Assembly: GCF_017599305.1 (NCBI RefSeq) | Contig: NZ_JAGFWR010000002.1 | Span: forward strand, 124,001-188,000 | Direction of reading: 5' to 3' | Source of the DNA: Micromonospora antibiotica | GTDB lineage: Bacteria > Actinomycetota > Actinomycetes > Mycobacteriales > Micromonosporaceae | Length of the DNA: 64,000 nt | Shown here: positions 31,345 to 38,942 of the stretch, piece after piece | Position numbering within the stretch: position 1 is the stretch's first letter | Layout: each line of letters opens with the position of its first letter | Translations under genes and position numbers: made by a program | The notes under the pieces: generated by a model | What the model saw: only the letters and a program-made list of their open reading frames with translations | The model's database searches: none | What the model was told of the DNA's origin: nothing

Positions 31345-32337
31345 TCAGCCCGGGGGCACCAGCACGAACCGGCCGGCGGTGGTGCCGGCGCGCTGGTCGG
31401 CCCAGGCCTGCGCCGCCTCGGCCAGCGGCCGTACCTGGTGGGTGACGGTCAGCCGACCGGCGGCGGCGTGCCCGGCGACCAGGGCGATCGCCGTGGCGCG
31501 TTCGGCGGCGGTCAGCTCGTTGTTGGTGTAGCCCAGGATCCGCAACGACCCGCCGCGCAGGGTCGCCGAGTCGATCGTCGCGGTCGGTGCGGCCGAGCCG
31601 CCGAGGTTGACCAGCCGGCCACCCGGGGCCAGGGCGCGCAGGGCCGCCGCGGCGGGCACCCCGAACAGGGGGTCCAGCACCAGGTCCACCGGGCCGGCGG
31701 CGGCCTGCCGGAACCGCCGGGCAAGGGTCTCCGGCTCGTCGGTGTCGGCGAGCCGGACCACCGCGTCCGCGCCGCAGCGGCGGGCGGAGTAGACGGCGGC
31801 GTCGGACCGGCAGGCCGCGACCACCCGGCCCGCCCCGGCGAGCCGGGCGAGTTGCACCGCGGCCTGACCGACCGTGCCACCGGCGGCCAGCACCAGCACC
31901 ACCTCACCGGGGCGCAGGCCACCCCGCAGGGTCAACGCCGCCCAGGCGGCGACCGCCGAGAGCCCGAGGGCAGCCACCAGGCAGTGGTCGGCGTCGTCCG
32001 GCAGCACGACCGGGTCGGCGGCGGGAACCACCGCGTACCCGGCCAGGCTGCCGTCACCGGGGGCCAGTCCCGCCCGGGTCGGGAACCAGACCGGGGTGCC
32101 GTCGTCGAGGGTGCCCACGCCCTGCACCCCGGGGACGTACGGCAGCGCCGGGGCGCCCAGGTAGGAGGTGCCCGAGGCGCAGAGCAGGTCCAGCGGGGTC
32201 AGCGGGGCGGCGGTGACCCGTACCCGCACCTCGCCTTCGGCCGGCACCGGGCGGGGGCGGGTGACCACCTCGGGTGGCTCGCCGTGACCGGTGACGACGA
32301 CGGCGGGCATCGATGCGGCGTCGGGTCCGGCGGTCAT
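31345..32337 (-). CDS. Medium-chain (zinc-type/quinone oxidoreductase-like) dehydrogenase
   Basis: This encodes 330 residues of the MDR superfamily. The N-terminal GroES-like domain contains APLTPLDLLCASGTSYLGAP and LPYVPGVQGVGTL; the Rossmann domain has VLAAGGTVGQAAVQLARLAG. The paired structural-zinc cysteines are absent, as in NADPH:quinone oxidoreductase-like members. It is the last gene of the dioxygenase operon: its ATG shares one base with the LigA-type stop (TGATG), so translation is coupled. In the operon it may reduce or oxidise a ring-cleavage intermediate, such as the aldehyde or 2-hydroxy-semialdehyde made by extradiol cleavage. That role is inferred from context. Confidence 0.88.
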   Translation of the reverse strand: MTAGPDAASMPAVVVTGHGEPPEVVTRPRPVPAEGEVRVRVTAAPLTPLDLLCASGTSYLGAPALPYVPGVQGVGTLDDGTPVWFPTRAGLAPGDGSLAGYAVVPAADPVVLPDDADHCLVAALGLSAVAAWAALTLRGGLRPGEVVLVLAAGGTVGQAAVQLARLAGAGRVVAACRSDAAVYSARRCGADAVVRLADTDEPETLARRFRQAAAGPVDLVLDPLFGVPAAAALRALAPGGRLVNLGGSAAPTATIDSATLRGGSLRILGYTNNELTAAERATAIALVAGHAAAGRLTVTHQVRPLAEAAQAWADQRAGTTAGRFVLVPPG

Positions 32338-32699
32338 CAGGTGGCGATGTCCGGGTAGGGCAGCGAGAAGTGGGCCAACCGCAGGCCGTACTGCTTCTGG
32401 TAGGCCATCGGCTCGTCGTGGTCCCGCTCGAACATGGCGATGAACAGGGTCAAGGTCAGGAACGGGTGGGCGCCGAGAGCGAAGAGTCGGACGTGGTCGT
32501 GGCTGGCCAGCGCGTCGCGTTCCTCGTCGGTGAACCGCAGCCAGGTGCTCGCCTCACCGGTGGTGCAGTTCAGCACGGCATTGGCGCGTTCGGCCTCCCA
32601 CCAGGCGACCGTGGCGTGCGGGTCGGTGCGGTAGCGCTCGACCAGCTCCGGATCGCGGTCGACGGTGTAGAGGAACTTGTCGACCAGGTAGCGGCTCAT
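32337..32699 (-). CDS. LigA-type small subunit of extradiol dioxygenase
   Basis: This encodes 120 residues matching the small (alpha) subunit of protocatechuate 4,5-dioxygenase: MSRYLVDKFLYTVDRDPELV, then FTDEERDALASHDHVRLFAL and GAHPFLTLTLFIAMF. The subunit caps the active site of the catalytic LigB-type subunit and contributes to substrate binding. The ATG overlaps the end of the LigB-type gene (ATGA) and the stop overlaps the next gene's ATG. This tight coupling matches the heterodimer's need for equal amounts. The preferred substrate is not determined by these residues. Confidence 0.88.
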   Translation of the reverse strand: MSRYLVDKFLYTVDRDPELVERYRTDPHATVAWWEAERANAVLNCTTGEASTWLRFTDEERDALASHDHVRLFALGAHPFLTLTLFIAMFERDHDEPMAYQKQYGLRLAHFSLPYPDIAT

Positions 32700-33559
32700 G
32701 CCGGCGCTCCGTTCGGATACCAGGTGAAGTACGCCTCCATGGTGTGGAACAGGTCCAGGGTGTCCACGTGGTCGGCCTTGGCCCCCGCACCGGCCACCCC
32801 CATCATCAGCATGAAGTCCATGAAGCCGTGGGTGGCGTTGCCGGGGGCGTGCAGGCTGTCCAGGGTCACCTCGGACAGGCAGCCGTCGAGGTCGCCGTTG
32901 GCGATCCACTCCACCGCCCGGCGGTCGAACTCCGGGTCGGGGCCCTGCGGGCCGAACTGGCGGGGCCCGCCCAGCTCCAACGACAGGTGGCCGGTGCCGA
33001 TGACGGCCACCCGCAGGTGGCTGGGCCAGCTCTCGACGATCTCCCGGATGGCCGCGCCGAGCTGCACGAACCGTTTCGGCTGCGGCAGCGGCGGGGCGAA
33101 GATGTTGGTGTAGATCGGCACGATCGGCAGGTCCGCCTCGGGCCGCAGCGTGATGATCGGGCAGGTGATGCTGTGGTCGATGCGCAGCTCGTTGCTGAAC
33201 GCCAGGTCGAAACCGGCGTCCAGGCCGGCCCGCAGCACGTGGGCCGAGAGGTCCTCCTGGCCGCGCAGCAGCATCCGGGGCAGCCCGAACTCGCGTTCCT
33301 CGTTGTACCAGTTGGCGTCGTAGAACGGGGCCTTGCCGACCAGGAACTGCGGCATGTTGTCCAGCCAGAGCTGGTGGAAGTGGTCCGAGCCGACCATGAC
33401 CAGCACGTCCGGTCTGGCCCGGGTGAGGGTCTCCCGGAAGGCGAGGATCTTGCGGGCCCACTCGTCGGCGAACGGGGGCCGGTCCTCGCCGGTGGCGGTG
33501 GTGGCGCGGTAGTAGAACGGGTGGTGGGTGGAGGCGATGACCGCGACGACCTGGGCCAT
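32696..33559 (-). CDS. LigB-type catalytic extradiol dioxygenase subunit
   Basis: This encodes 287 residues of the type II (LigB) extradiol dioxygenase family, which cleaves catechol-type rings next to the hydroxyls with non-haem Fe(II). ASTHHPFYY near residue 11 supplies an iron-ligand histidine, SDHFHQLWLDNMPQFLVGKA the second region, LRIDHSITCPI and VAVIGTGHLSLELG further conserved blocks. The ATG at 33559 is preceded by AGAGGAG; the preceding in-frame sequence is arginine-rich and not coding. It lies between the citryl-CoA-lyase-like and LigA-type genes in one operon. Protocatechuate-like acids are the likely substrates, from family and the IclR neighbour. Confidence 0.9.
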   Translation of the reverse strand: MAQVVAVIASTHHPFYYRATTATGEDRPPFADEWARKILAFRETLTRARPDVLVMVGSDHFHQLWLDNMPQFLVGKAPFYDANWYNEEREFGLPRMLLRGQEDLSAHVLRAGLDAGFDLAFSNELRIDHSITCPIITLRPEADLPIVPIYTNIFAPPLPQPKRFVQLGAAIREIVESWPSHLRVAVIGTGHLSLELGGPRQFGPQGPDPEFDRRAVEWIANGDLDGCLSEVTLDSLHAPGNATHGFMDFMLMMGVAGAGAKADHVDTLDLFHTMEAYFTWYPNGAPA

Positions 33560-33591
33560 GGCCGCTCCTCTCGCAGACGGTGGGGTGGGGA

Positions 33592-34389
33592 TCAGTCGGC
33601 GTCGTCCGGCACGTACCGGGCGTTGCGGTCGACGGTGCGGTAGATGTCCATGCCGAGCGGGCGGCGGCGTTCCTCGGCGAGGTGGCCGAGCAGGCCGGCG
33701 GTGCGGGCCAGCAGCGCGAAGCCGCGCAGCAGGTCGATGGGCAGGCCGAGGTCGGCCAGGGCCGCGCCGCACACCCCCGCGCCGTTGAGCGGCAGGGTGC
33801 GGCCGAGCACCTGCGGGTGGACCCGGCCGATCGCCTCGAACAGCCGCAGGTGCGGCCCGCGCAGCCCTTCCTGCTCGGCGATCGCGATCAGCACCGGGGT
33901 GCGCGGGTCGGTCTCCTTGTGCACCGGGTGGCCGAGCCCCGGCACCAGGCGCTTGGCGGCGCGGGCGGCGCGGACCGCGTCCAGGGCGACGGCGTCCCAG
34001 CCGGCGTCGTCGGTGGGTGTCTCGGTGAGACCGGCGAGGGTGTCGGCGAGGAACCGGCCGCAGTCCTCGGTGACGCCGAGGAAGCGGGAGCCGCCGCCGA
34101 GCAGTCCGGCGGCGATCGCGCCCTGCAACGCCTCCGGCGCGCTGAGGTACGTCAGCCGGGCGGCGATCGCGGTGGGGGTGAAGCCGTGGTCGGCCAGGGC
34201 CACCAGGACGGTCTCGAAGACGCGGACCTCGCCGGGGCCGGGGCGACGCCCGGCGACCAGCCAGAAGGCCAGTTCACCGAAGCCCACCCGGCCCATCAGG
34301 TCGCCGGCCAGGTCCTGACCGAGCAGCCGGATGGTGGTCGGGTCGGAGGTGCCGATCGAGGTCGGGAAGTCTAGCTGCCGGTCAGCCAC
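33592..34389 (-). CDS. Citryl-CoA lyase-like short citrate synthase homologue
   Basis: This encodes 265 residues, much shorter than citrate synthase (about 430). DFPTSIGTSDPTTIRLLGQD starts the homology, followed by GELAFWLVAGRRPGPGEVRV, LVPGLGHPVHKETDPRTP (catalytic histidine region) and LPLNGAGVCGAALADLGLP. This core is shared with citryl-CoA lyase and the C-terminus of ATP-citrate lyase, which catalyse retro-Claisen cleavage of a citryl-type CoA thioester. The GTG at 34389 has GAGGAG 8 nt upstream and overlaps the CoA-transferase stop by 19 nt. Sandwiched between a CoA-transferase and LigB, it may cleave the CoA ester of a hydroxy-tricarboxylate formed after ring opening. Confidence 0.8.
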   Translation of the reverse strand: MADRQLDFPTSIGTSDPTTIRLLGQDLAGDLMGRVGFGELAFWLVAGRRPGPGEVRVFETVLVALADHGFTPTAIAARLTYLSAPEALQGAIAAGLLGGGSRFLGVTEDCGRFLADTLAGLTETPTDDAGWDAVALDAVRAARAAKRLVPGLGHPVHKETDPRTPVLIAIAEQEGLRGPHLRLFEAIGRVHPQVLGRTLPLNGAGVCGAALADLGLPIDLLRGFALLARTAGLLGHLAEERRRPLGMDIYRTVDRNARYVPDDAD

Positions 34390-35531
34390 GCGCGGATCTC
34401 CTCGCCGTGTTCGTCGAGCGCGGGCGGCGGGGTGCCGTACCGCGCGGGGGTGTCCGAAAGGGTGATCGGGTGCCGGATGCCGGGGACCGCGGCGGGGCCC
34501 TCGCCGACGGTGACCACCGGGTCCAGCCCGAGGCGTTCGGCGAACGCGACGCCGCCGTCGATGGTGTTGATCGGGGCGCAGGGCACCCCGGCGGCCATCA
34601 GGTCGGTGAACCACTCGTCACGGGTGCGCCGGCGCAGCCGCTCAACCAGCAGCGGGCGCAGTGCCTCCCGGTTGGCGGTGCGGTCCTGGTTGCGGGTGAA
34701 CCGGGGGTCGTCGACCAGTTCCGGCAGGTCGAGCACCTGGCAGAGCCGGCGGAACTGCCCGTCGTTGCCGGCGATCACGATCAGCTCGCCGTCGGCGACG
34801 GGCAACGGCTCGTACGGGAAGAGGCTGGGGTGGGCGTTTCCCATCCGGAAGGGCACCACCCCGCCCGCGACGTAGCCGCTGCTGTGGTTGACCAGCCCGG
34901 ACAGGGCCGAGGAGAGCAGGTTGACCTCGACGTGTTGGCCGCGCCCCGAGTCGTGGCGGTGGTGCAGGGCGGCCAGGATGCCGATCGACGCGTGCAGCCC
35001 GGCCATCACGTCGAACACGGAGATGCCGGCCCGGTAGGGCGAGCCGTCCGGGTCGCCGGTGAGGCTCATCAGGCCGGAGATCGCCTGCACCATCAGGTCG
35101 TATCCGGGGTAGGCCGCGCCCGCGCCGGTGCCGAACCCGCTGATCGAGGCGTAGACCACCCGGGGGTTGCCGGCGGCCACGGTGTCGTAGTCGAGGGCGA
35201 AGCGGCGCAGCCCGCCGGGCTTGAAGTTCTCGATCAGGACGTCGGCCCGGGCGGCCAGCCGCTGGGCCACGGCCAGGTCGTCGGGGTCCTTCAGGTCGAG
35301 GGCGATGGACCGCTTGTTGCGGTTGATGCCCAGGTAGTAGGTGGAGACGTCGTCGCGGACCGGGGGCATCCAGGTGCGGGTGTCGTCGCCGCCGGGCCCC
35401 TCCACCTTGATCACCTCGGCGCCGAGGTCGGCCAGCAGCATGGTGGCGTACGGCCCGGCGAGGATGCGGGAGAAGTCGGCCACCACGACGCCGTGCAGCG
35501 GGCCGGTCCGGCCCGGTGTCTCCTCCGCCAT
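34371..35531 (-). CDS. Family III CoA-transferase (CaiB/BaiF type)
   Basis: This encodes 386 residues. The family hallmarks are GVVVADFSRILAGPYATMLL (with the 'GPYA' turn), LADLGAEVIKVEGPGGDDTR, NKRSIALDLKDP and an ENFKPG segment; the catalytic Asp is expected in the DLMVQAISGLMSLTG region. These enzymes transfer CoA between carboxylic acids. It is the first gene of the minus-strand operon; its start lies 26 nt from a palindrome shared with the divergent promoter. Family assignment is firm, substrate is inferred to be an acid from aromatic ring cleavage. Confidence 0.92.
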   Translation of the reverse strand: MAEETPGRTGPLHGVVVADFSRILAGPYATMLLADLGAEVIKVEGPGGDDTRTWMPPVRDDVSTYYLGINRNKRSIALDLKDPDDLAVAQRLAARADVLIENFKPGGLRRFALDYDTVAAGNPRVVYASISGFGTGAGAAYPGYDLMVQAISGLMSLTGDPDGSPYRAGISVFDVMAGLHASIGILAALHHRHDSGRGQHVEVNLLSSALSGLVNHSSGYVAGGVVPFRMGNAHPSLFPYEPLPVADGELIVIAGNDGQFRRLCQVLDLPELVDDPRFTRNQDRTANREALRPLLVERLRRRTRDEWFTDLMAAGVPCAPINTIDGGVAFAERLGLDPVVTVGEGPAAVPGIRHPITLSDTPARYGTPPPALDEHGEEIRAWLTGS

Positions 35532-35556
35532 GATCCACCCTCTCGTTGACCGCCAG

Positions 35557-35572
35557 GCGGACGAGTGTCCGC
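35557..35572. promoter_or_regulatory. Candidate IclR operator 1 (CoA-transferase side)
   Basis: GCGGACGAGTGTCCGC is a perfect 6-bp-armed palindrome with a 4-nt centre. It lies at the predicted start point of a minus-strand promoter: TTGACG (35607-35602), 17-nt spacer, GAAACT (35584-35579). An almost identical site precedes the divergent gene. Confidence 0.65.
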
Positions 35573-35609
35573 TCGATCAGTTTCCCGATGACTCTATGAG
35601 ACGTCAACA

Positions 35610-35627
35610 CCTCGACTAAATTCGAGG
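35610..35627. promoter_or_regulatory. CCTCGA-N6-TCGAGG palindrome between divergent promoters
   Basis: An 18-bp perfect inverted repeat with an AT-rich centre (CTAAAT) sits just upstream of the minus-strand -35 box. Its position fits an activator or second regulator site. No second copy was noticed in the window. Confidence 0.45.
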
Positions 35628-35683
35628 GAAACTCCCAGTTCCACGCGTTAGAAAGCAACCGGAGACACGACGGTAACGTGCTC

Positions 35684-35712
35684 TTGACATGGCCGGTGAC
35701 CGGGAACACACT
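35684..35712 (+). promoter_or_regulatory. Predicted promoter of the amidohydrolase-iclR unit
   Basis: TTGACA (35684-35689) is a perfect -35 element; CACACT (35707-35712) follows after 17 nt as a weak -10. The predicted start point lies about 18 nt before operator 2. Confidence 0.5.
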
Positions 35713-35737
35713 GGCGAAAACCTGATCTGACCGTAGA

Positions 35738-35753
35738 GCGGACAAGCGTCCGC
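35738..35753. promoter_or_regulatory. Candidate IclR operator 2 (amidohydrolase side)
   Basis: GCGGACAAGCGTCCGC has the same 6-bp arms as the site at 35557-35572 and a different 4-nt centre. It lies 28 nt before the amidohydrolase ATG and downstream of the predicted promoter, where a bound repressor would block elongation. Confidence 0.65.
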
Positions 35754-35780
35754 AGGCACCCCGGAACGGAAGTGGCGGCG

Positions 35781-37241
35781 ATGAGTGCGAACGAGGGGCG
35801 GACACCGGCGGCAGGCCAGCCGGTGGTCTTCCGCAACGGCCTGGTGCTGACCATGGACGACACCCACACGGTGCTCCCCCGCGCCGACGTGCTGGTGATC
35901 GACGACCGGATCGCCGCCGTCGGCGCGGAACTGGCCGTGCCGGAGGGCACCTGGGAGATCGACGCGGCCGGCGGCATCGTCATGCCCGGCATGATCGACA
36001 CCCACCGGCACATGTGGCAGACCGCGATGCGCGGCTACGGTGCCGACTGGACGCTGACCCAGTACTTCGTCTGGTACTACCTGGAGTCCGGCAAGCTGTT
36101 CCGCCCCGAGGACGTCCACGCCGGCAACCTGCTCGCCGCCATCGAAGCGGTCGACGCCGGCGTCACCACCACCGTGGACTGGTCACACGGCCTACAGACC
36201 CCGCAGCACGCCGACGCCGCCGTCGACGCCCTGGAGGCGGTGCCGGGCCGGTTCGTGCTCGCCTACGGCAACCTGCAACAGGGGCCGTGGGAGTGGGCCA
36301 CCACCCCCGAGTTCCGCGACTTCGTCACCCGTCGCATCCACGGCCGGGGTGACCGGCTCGGCTTCCAGATGGCCTTCGACGTCACCGGCGACCCGGCCTT
36401 CCCCGAGCGGGCCGCCTTCGAGGTGGCCCGGGACCTCGGCGTGCCGGTCACCACCCACGCCGGGGTGTGGGGGGCCACCAACGACGACGGCATCCGGCTG
36501 ATGCACGAGCACGGGTTCATGACCGACTCGACGGTCTACGTGCACGCCGCCACCCTCAACCGCGACTCGTACCACCGGATCGCGGCCACCGGCGGCTCGG
36601 TCTCGGTGTCCACCGAGAGCGAGCAGAGCGCCGGCCAGGGCTACCCGCCCACCTGGCAGCTACGGCACCACGACATCCCGGTCTCGCTGTCCATGGACAC
36701 CAGCGTCTGGTGGAGCGGGGACCTGTTCTCCGCGATGCGCGCCACGCTGAGCGCCGACCGGTCCCGGGAACACCTCGAGGCGCACGGTCGGCAGGAGACC
36801 GTCACCCACTGCCACCTGCGCGCCGAGCAGGTGGTGGAGTGGGCCACCCGGGGCGGCGCCCGGGCCCTGGGCCTCGACCACCTCGTCGGCGCCCTCACCC
36901 CGGGCCGCAAGGCGGACGTGGTGCTGATCAAGAACGACAACTCCCCGGTGATGTTCCCGATCCTGCACCCCTACGGCCACGTGGTGTTCCAGGCCCAGCG
37001 CGGCGACGTGCACACCGTGCTGATCGACGGCCGGCTGGTCAAGCACGAGCACCGGCTGGTCGGCGTCGACCTCGCCGCCGCCCGCGCCGCCGTCGGACGC
37101 ACCGTCGAACACCTCACCGACACCATGGGCGTCGACGCGTGGGAGAAGGGGATGAACCCGGACGTCCCCGAGACGGCGGTGCTGGACAACCCGTACACCT
37201 ACACCCAGTGGGACGCCGGCTCGGCGCAGTGGAAACAATAG
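35781..37241 (+). CDS. Amidohydrolase/deaminase (TrzA/AtzB-like)
   Basis: This encodes 486 residues of the metal-dependent amidohydrolase superfamily. MPGMIDTHRHMWQTAMRGYG carries the HxH metal ligands of strand 1, TTHAGVWGATNDDG and YVHAATLNRDSYHRIAATGG the later histidines, and SLSMDTSVWWSGDLF the conserved strand-8 Asp; GALTPGRKADVVLI is the C-terminal beta-sandwich motif. It should hydrolyse a C-N bond in a cyclic amide, amidine or aminated ring. Within this island it may remove an amino group before ring cleavage. The ATG at 35781 is preferred over GTG 35772; CGGAAG upstream is a modest ribosome site. An intervening hairpin separates it from iclR. Confidence 0.88.
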   Translation: MSANEGRTPAAGQPVVFRNGLVLTMDDTHTVLPRADVLVIDDRIAAVGAELAVPEGTWEIDAAGGIVMPGMIDTHRHMWQTAMRGYGADWTLTQYFVWYYLESGKLFRPEDVHAGNLLAAIEAVDAGVTTTVDWSHGLQTPQHADAAVDALEAVPGRFVLAYGNLQQGPWEWATTPEFRDFVTRRIHGRGDRLGFQMAFDVTGDPAFPERAAFEVARDLGVPVTTHAGVWGATNDDGIRLMHEHGFMTDSTVYVHAATLNRDSYHRIAATGGSVSVSTESEQSAGQGYPPTWQLRHHDIPVSLSMDTSVWWSGDLFSAMRATLSADRSREHLEAHGRQETVTHCHLRAEQVVEWATRGGARALGLDHLVGALTPGRKADVVLIKNDNSPVMFPILHPYGHVVFQAQRGDVHTVLIDGRLVKHEHRLVGVDLAAARAAVGRTVEHLTDTMGVDAWEKGMNPDVPETAVLDNPYTYTQWDAGSAQWKQ

Positions 37242-37249
37242 CCATCCGA

Positions 37250-37281
37250 CGCGCCCGGCGGGTGACCACTCGCCGGGCGCG
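37250..37281 (+). terminator. 11-bp stem hairpin between amidohydrolase and iclR
   Basis: CGCGCCCGGCG (37250-37260) pairs with CGCCGGGCGCG (37271-37281) around a 10-nt loop, 8 nt after the amidohydrolase stop and 22 nt before iclR. It may terminate most transcripts and lower iclR expression relative to the enzyme. Confidence 0.65.
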
Positions 37282-37303
37282 GGGCAGCCAGCGAAGGGAC
37301 TCC

Positions 37304-38122
37304 ATGGGGCGCGAGGCCGGAACCGACTTCATCGAGGCACTGGCGCGCGGCCTCGACGTGCTGCGCTGCTTCCGTCCGGGCCAGCCGACGATGACCCTCA
37401 GCGAGATCGCGGCGGTGACCGGGCTGGCCCGCCCCACCGTGCGGCGCATCCTGCTCACCCTGGAGGAGTTGGGCTACGTCCGCACCGCCGACCGGGGCTT
37501 CGCGCTCACCCCCCGGGTGCTGGAGCTGGGCGTGGCCTACGTCAACTCGTTGAGCATCTGGGACGTGGCCCGCCCGCACATGCGACAGCTGGTGACCGAG
37601 ACCGACGAGTCGACGTCGCTGGCCCAGCTCGACGGCAGCGACATCGTCTACGTGTCCCGGGTCGCGGTGCCCAAGATCGTCACGCTCGCGGTGACCATCG
37701 GCACCCGGTTCCCGGCCGTGGCCACCTCGATGGGCAAGGTGCTGCTGGCCGCCCTCACCCCGGCGGAACTCACCGCCGTACTGGCCGTGCCCGGCCGTTC
37801 CGGGATCACCGCCCGCTGGCGGCCGGACCGCGACGAGCTGGACCGGGAGCTGCGTGAGGTGCGGGCACGCGGCTGGGCCCTGGCCGACCAGGACCTGGCC
37901 GCCGGCATCCGGTCGATCGCCACCGGGGTACGCGACGGCGACGGCCGGGTGGTGGCCGCGCTCAACGTCACGGTGCACGCCGCCGAGACCTCACTGGAAC
38001 GGCTCACCGACGAGCACCTGCCCCGCCTGCTGCGCACCGCCGCCGGGATCAGTCAGGACTGGGCCCGGCTCGACACCGTGCCGATGGCGGTGCAACGGCC
38101 CGATCCGGCTCCGCCCGCCTGA
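37304..38122 (+). CDS. IclR family regulator (PcaR/PobR-like)
   Basis: This encodes 272 residues. The N-terminal winged helix-turn-helix is IEALARGLDVLRCFRPGQPT then MTLSEIAAVTGLARPTVRRI, and the C-terminal effector domain includes DIVYVSRVAVPKIVTLAVTI and FPAVATSMGKVLLAALTPAE. The FIEALARGL...RCF and SLSIWDVARPHMRQLV segments resemble the PcaR/PcaU/PobR branch, which controls protocatechuate and 4-hydroxybenzoate catabolism. ATG 37304 follows GAAGGGAC. It is the local regulator most likely to bind the two GCGGAC-N4-GTCCGC sites 1.6 kb upstream. Its 3' end overlaps the convergent TetR gene by 70 bp. Confidence 0.92.
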   Translation: MGREAGTDFIEALARGLDVLRCFRPGQPTMTLSEIAAVTGLARPTVRRILLTLEELGYVRTADRGFALTPRVLELGVAYVNSLSIWDVARPHMRQLVTETDESTSLAQLDGSDIVYVSRVAVPKIVTLAVTIGTRFPAVATSMGKVLLAALTPAELTAVLAVPGRSGITARWRPDRDELDRELREVRARGWALADQDLAAGIRSIATGVRDGDGRVVAALNVTVHAAETSLERLTDEHLPRLLRTAAGISQDWARLDTVPMAVQRPDPAPPA

Positions 38123-38751
38123 GCGGCCCCGGCCGGGCCGACGACCGCCGGATAGACCTGCTCCACGATGGTCAGCAGGGTGGCGGTCAGCAGCAGGTGC
38201 ACCTGGTCACGGTCCAACGCGCCCCGCTGGAGCCACTCCCGGGCGGTCGCGGTGGCCAGCCCGCCGTACGCCCGGATCATGGCGCGCAGCTCGGCCCGGC
38301 GGACGGTCACGTCGGCCAGCCCCACCGCCACCAGGACGCTGTCCGCCGCGACCTCCTCGGCCTCGGTGAGCACCCGGGCGACGTCGGCGTCGTGGCCCAT
38401 CCCCCCGGCGGTCACCGCGGCCAGCCAGGAATCGCGGTGCCGGGACACCACGTCGAGGAACCAGGTGACGCTGGCGTCGACCCGGGTGCGCAGGTCACCG
38501 GCGGGCAGCCGCTCGACGGCCACCCCGGGCACGGTCACCATCACCCGGACGACCTCCAGGTAGAGCTGCTTCTTGGTGCCGAAGTAGTGGTTGATCAGGC
38601 CCCGGGCCACCCCGGCCTCGCGGGCGACGTCGGTGGTGGACACGTCGGCGTAGGGGCGCGCGCCGAACAGCCGCACCGCGCAGGCGAGGATCTGCCCGCG
38701 CCGGGCGTCGGGCTCCAGCCGCCGTCGCCGTGATTCCGTGTCAACGCTCAC
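38053..38751 (-). CDS. TetR family regulator of the acyl-CoA dehydrogenase/CoA-transferase pair
   Basis: This encodes 232 residues. The DNA-binding domain is GQILACAVRLFGARPYADVS then TTDVAREAGVARGLINHYFG (residues of about 15-60). The C-terminal part (VTWFLDVVSRHRDSWLAAVT; LRAMIRAYGGLATATAREWL) is of the fatty-acid/acyl-CoA-responsive type. GTG 38751 (VSVDTES) is preferred; an in-frame GTG at 38784 would add 11 residues. It is divergent from the acyl-CoA dehydrogenase gene, with a TGTTG-N9-CAACA repeat over the -35 of that promoter. The last 70 bp overlap the end of iclR on the opposite strand. Confidence 0.88.
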   Translation of the reverse strand: MSVDTESRRRRLEPDARRGQILACAVRLFGARPYADVSTTDVAREAGVARGLINHYFGTKKQLYLEVVRVMVTVPGVAVERLPAGDLRTRVDASVTWFLDVVSRHRDSWLAAVTAGGMGHDADVARVLTEAEEVAADSVLVAVGLADVTVRRAELRAMIRAYGGLATATAREWLQRGALDRDQVHLLLTATLLTIVEQVYPAVVGPAGAAQAGGAGSGRCTAIGTVSSRAQS

Positions 38752-38905
38752 CCGCCGCACCCTATCGGCAGGTCGGCGCGACACACCCCGGGCCGACGAC
38801 GGGTCCCGTCAGCCGGGCGGCGGCGGCTGCGCCGGTGTCCCCGACCCGGTGCGGCACCGGTCCGCTCGGGCAGACCGGGCGGGCCACCGGACGATGATCA
38901 GGAAT

Positions 38906-38924
38906 TGTTGACACGCCGCCAACA
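38906..38924. promoter_or_regulatory. -35 box and candidate TetR operator
   Basis: TTGACA (38908-38913) lies within a TGTTG-N9-CAACA inverted repeat (38906-38924), 35 nt before the acyl-CoA dehydrogenase ATG. No good -10 follows at 17 nt (GAGGGT). The repeat would place a repressor over the -35. Confidence 0.4.
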
Positions 38925-38942
38925 GGGCGTGAGGGTGTATCC

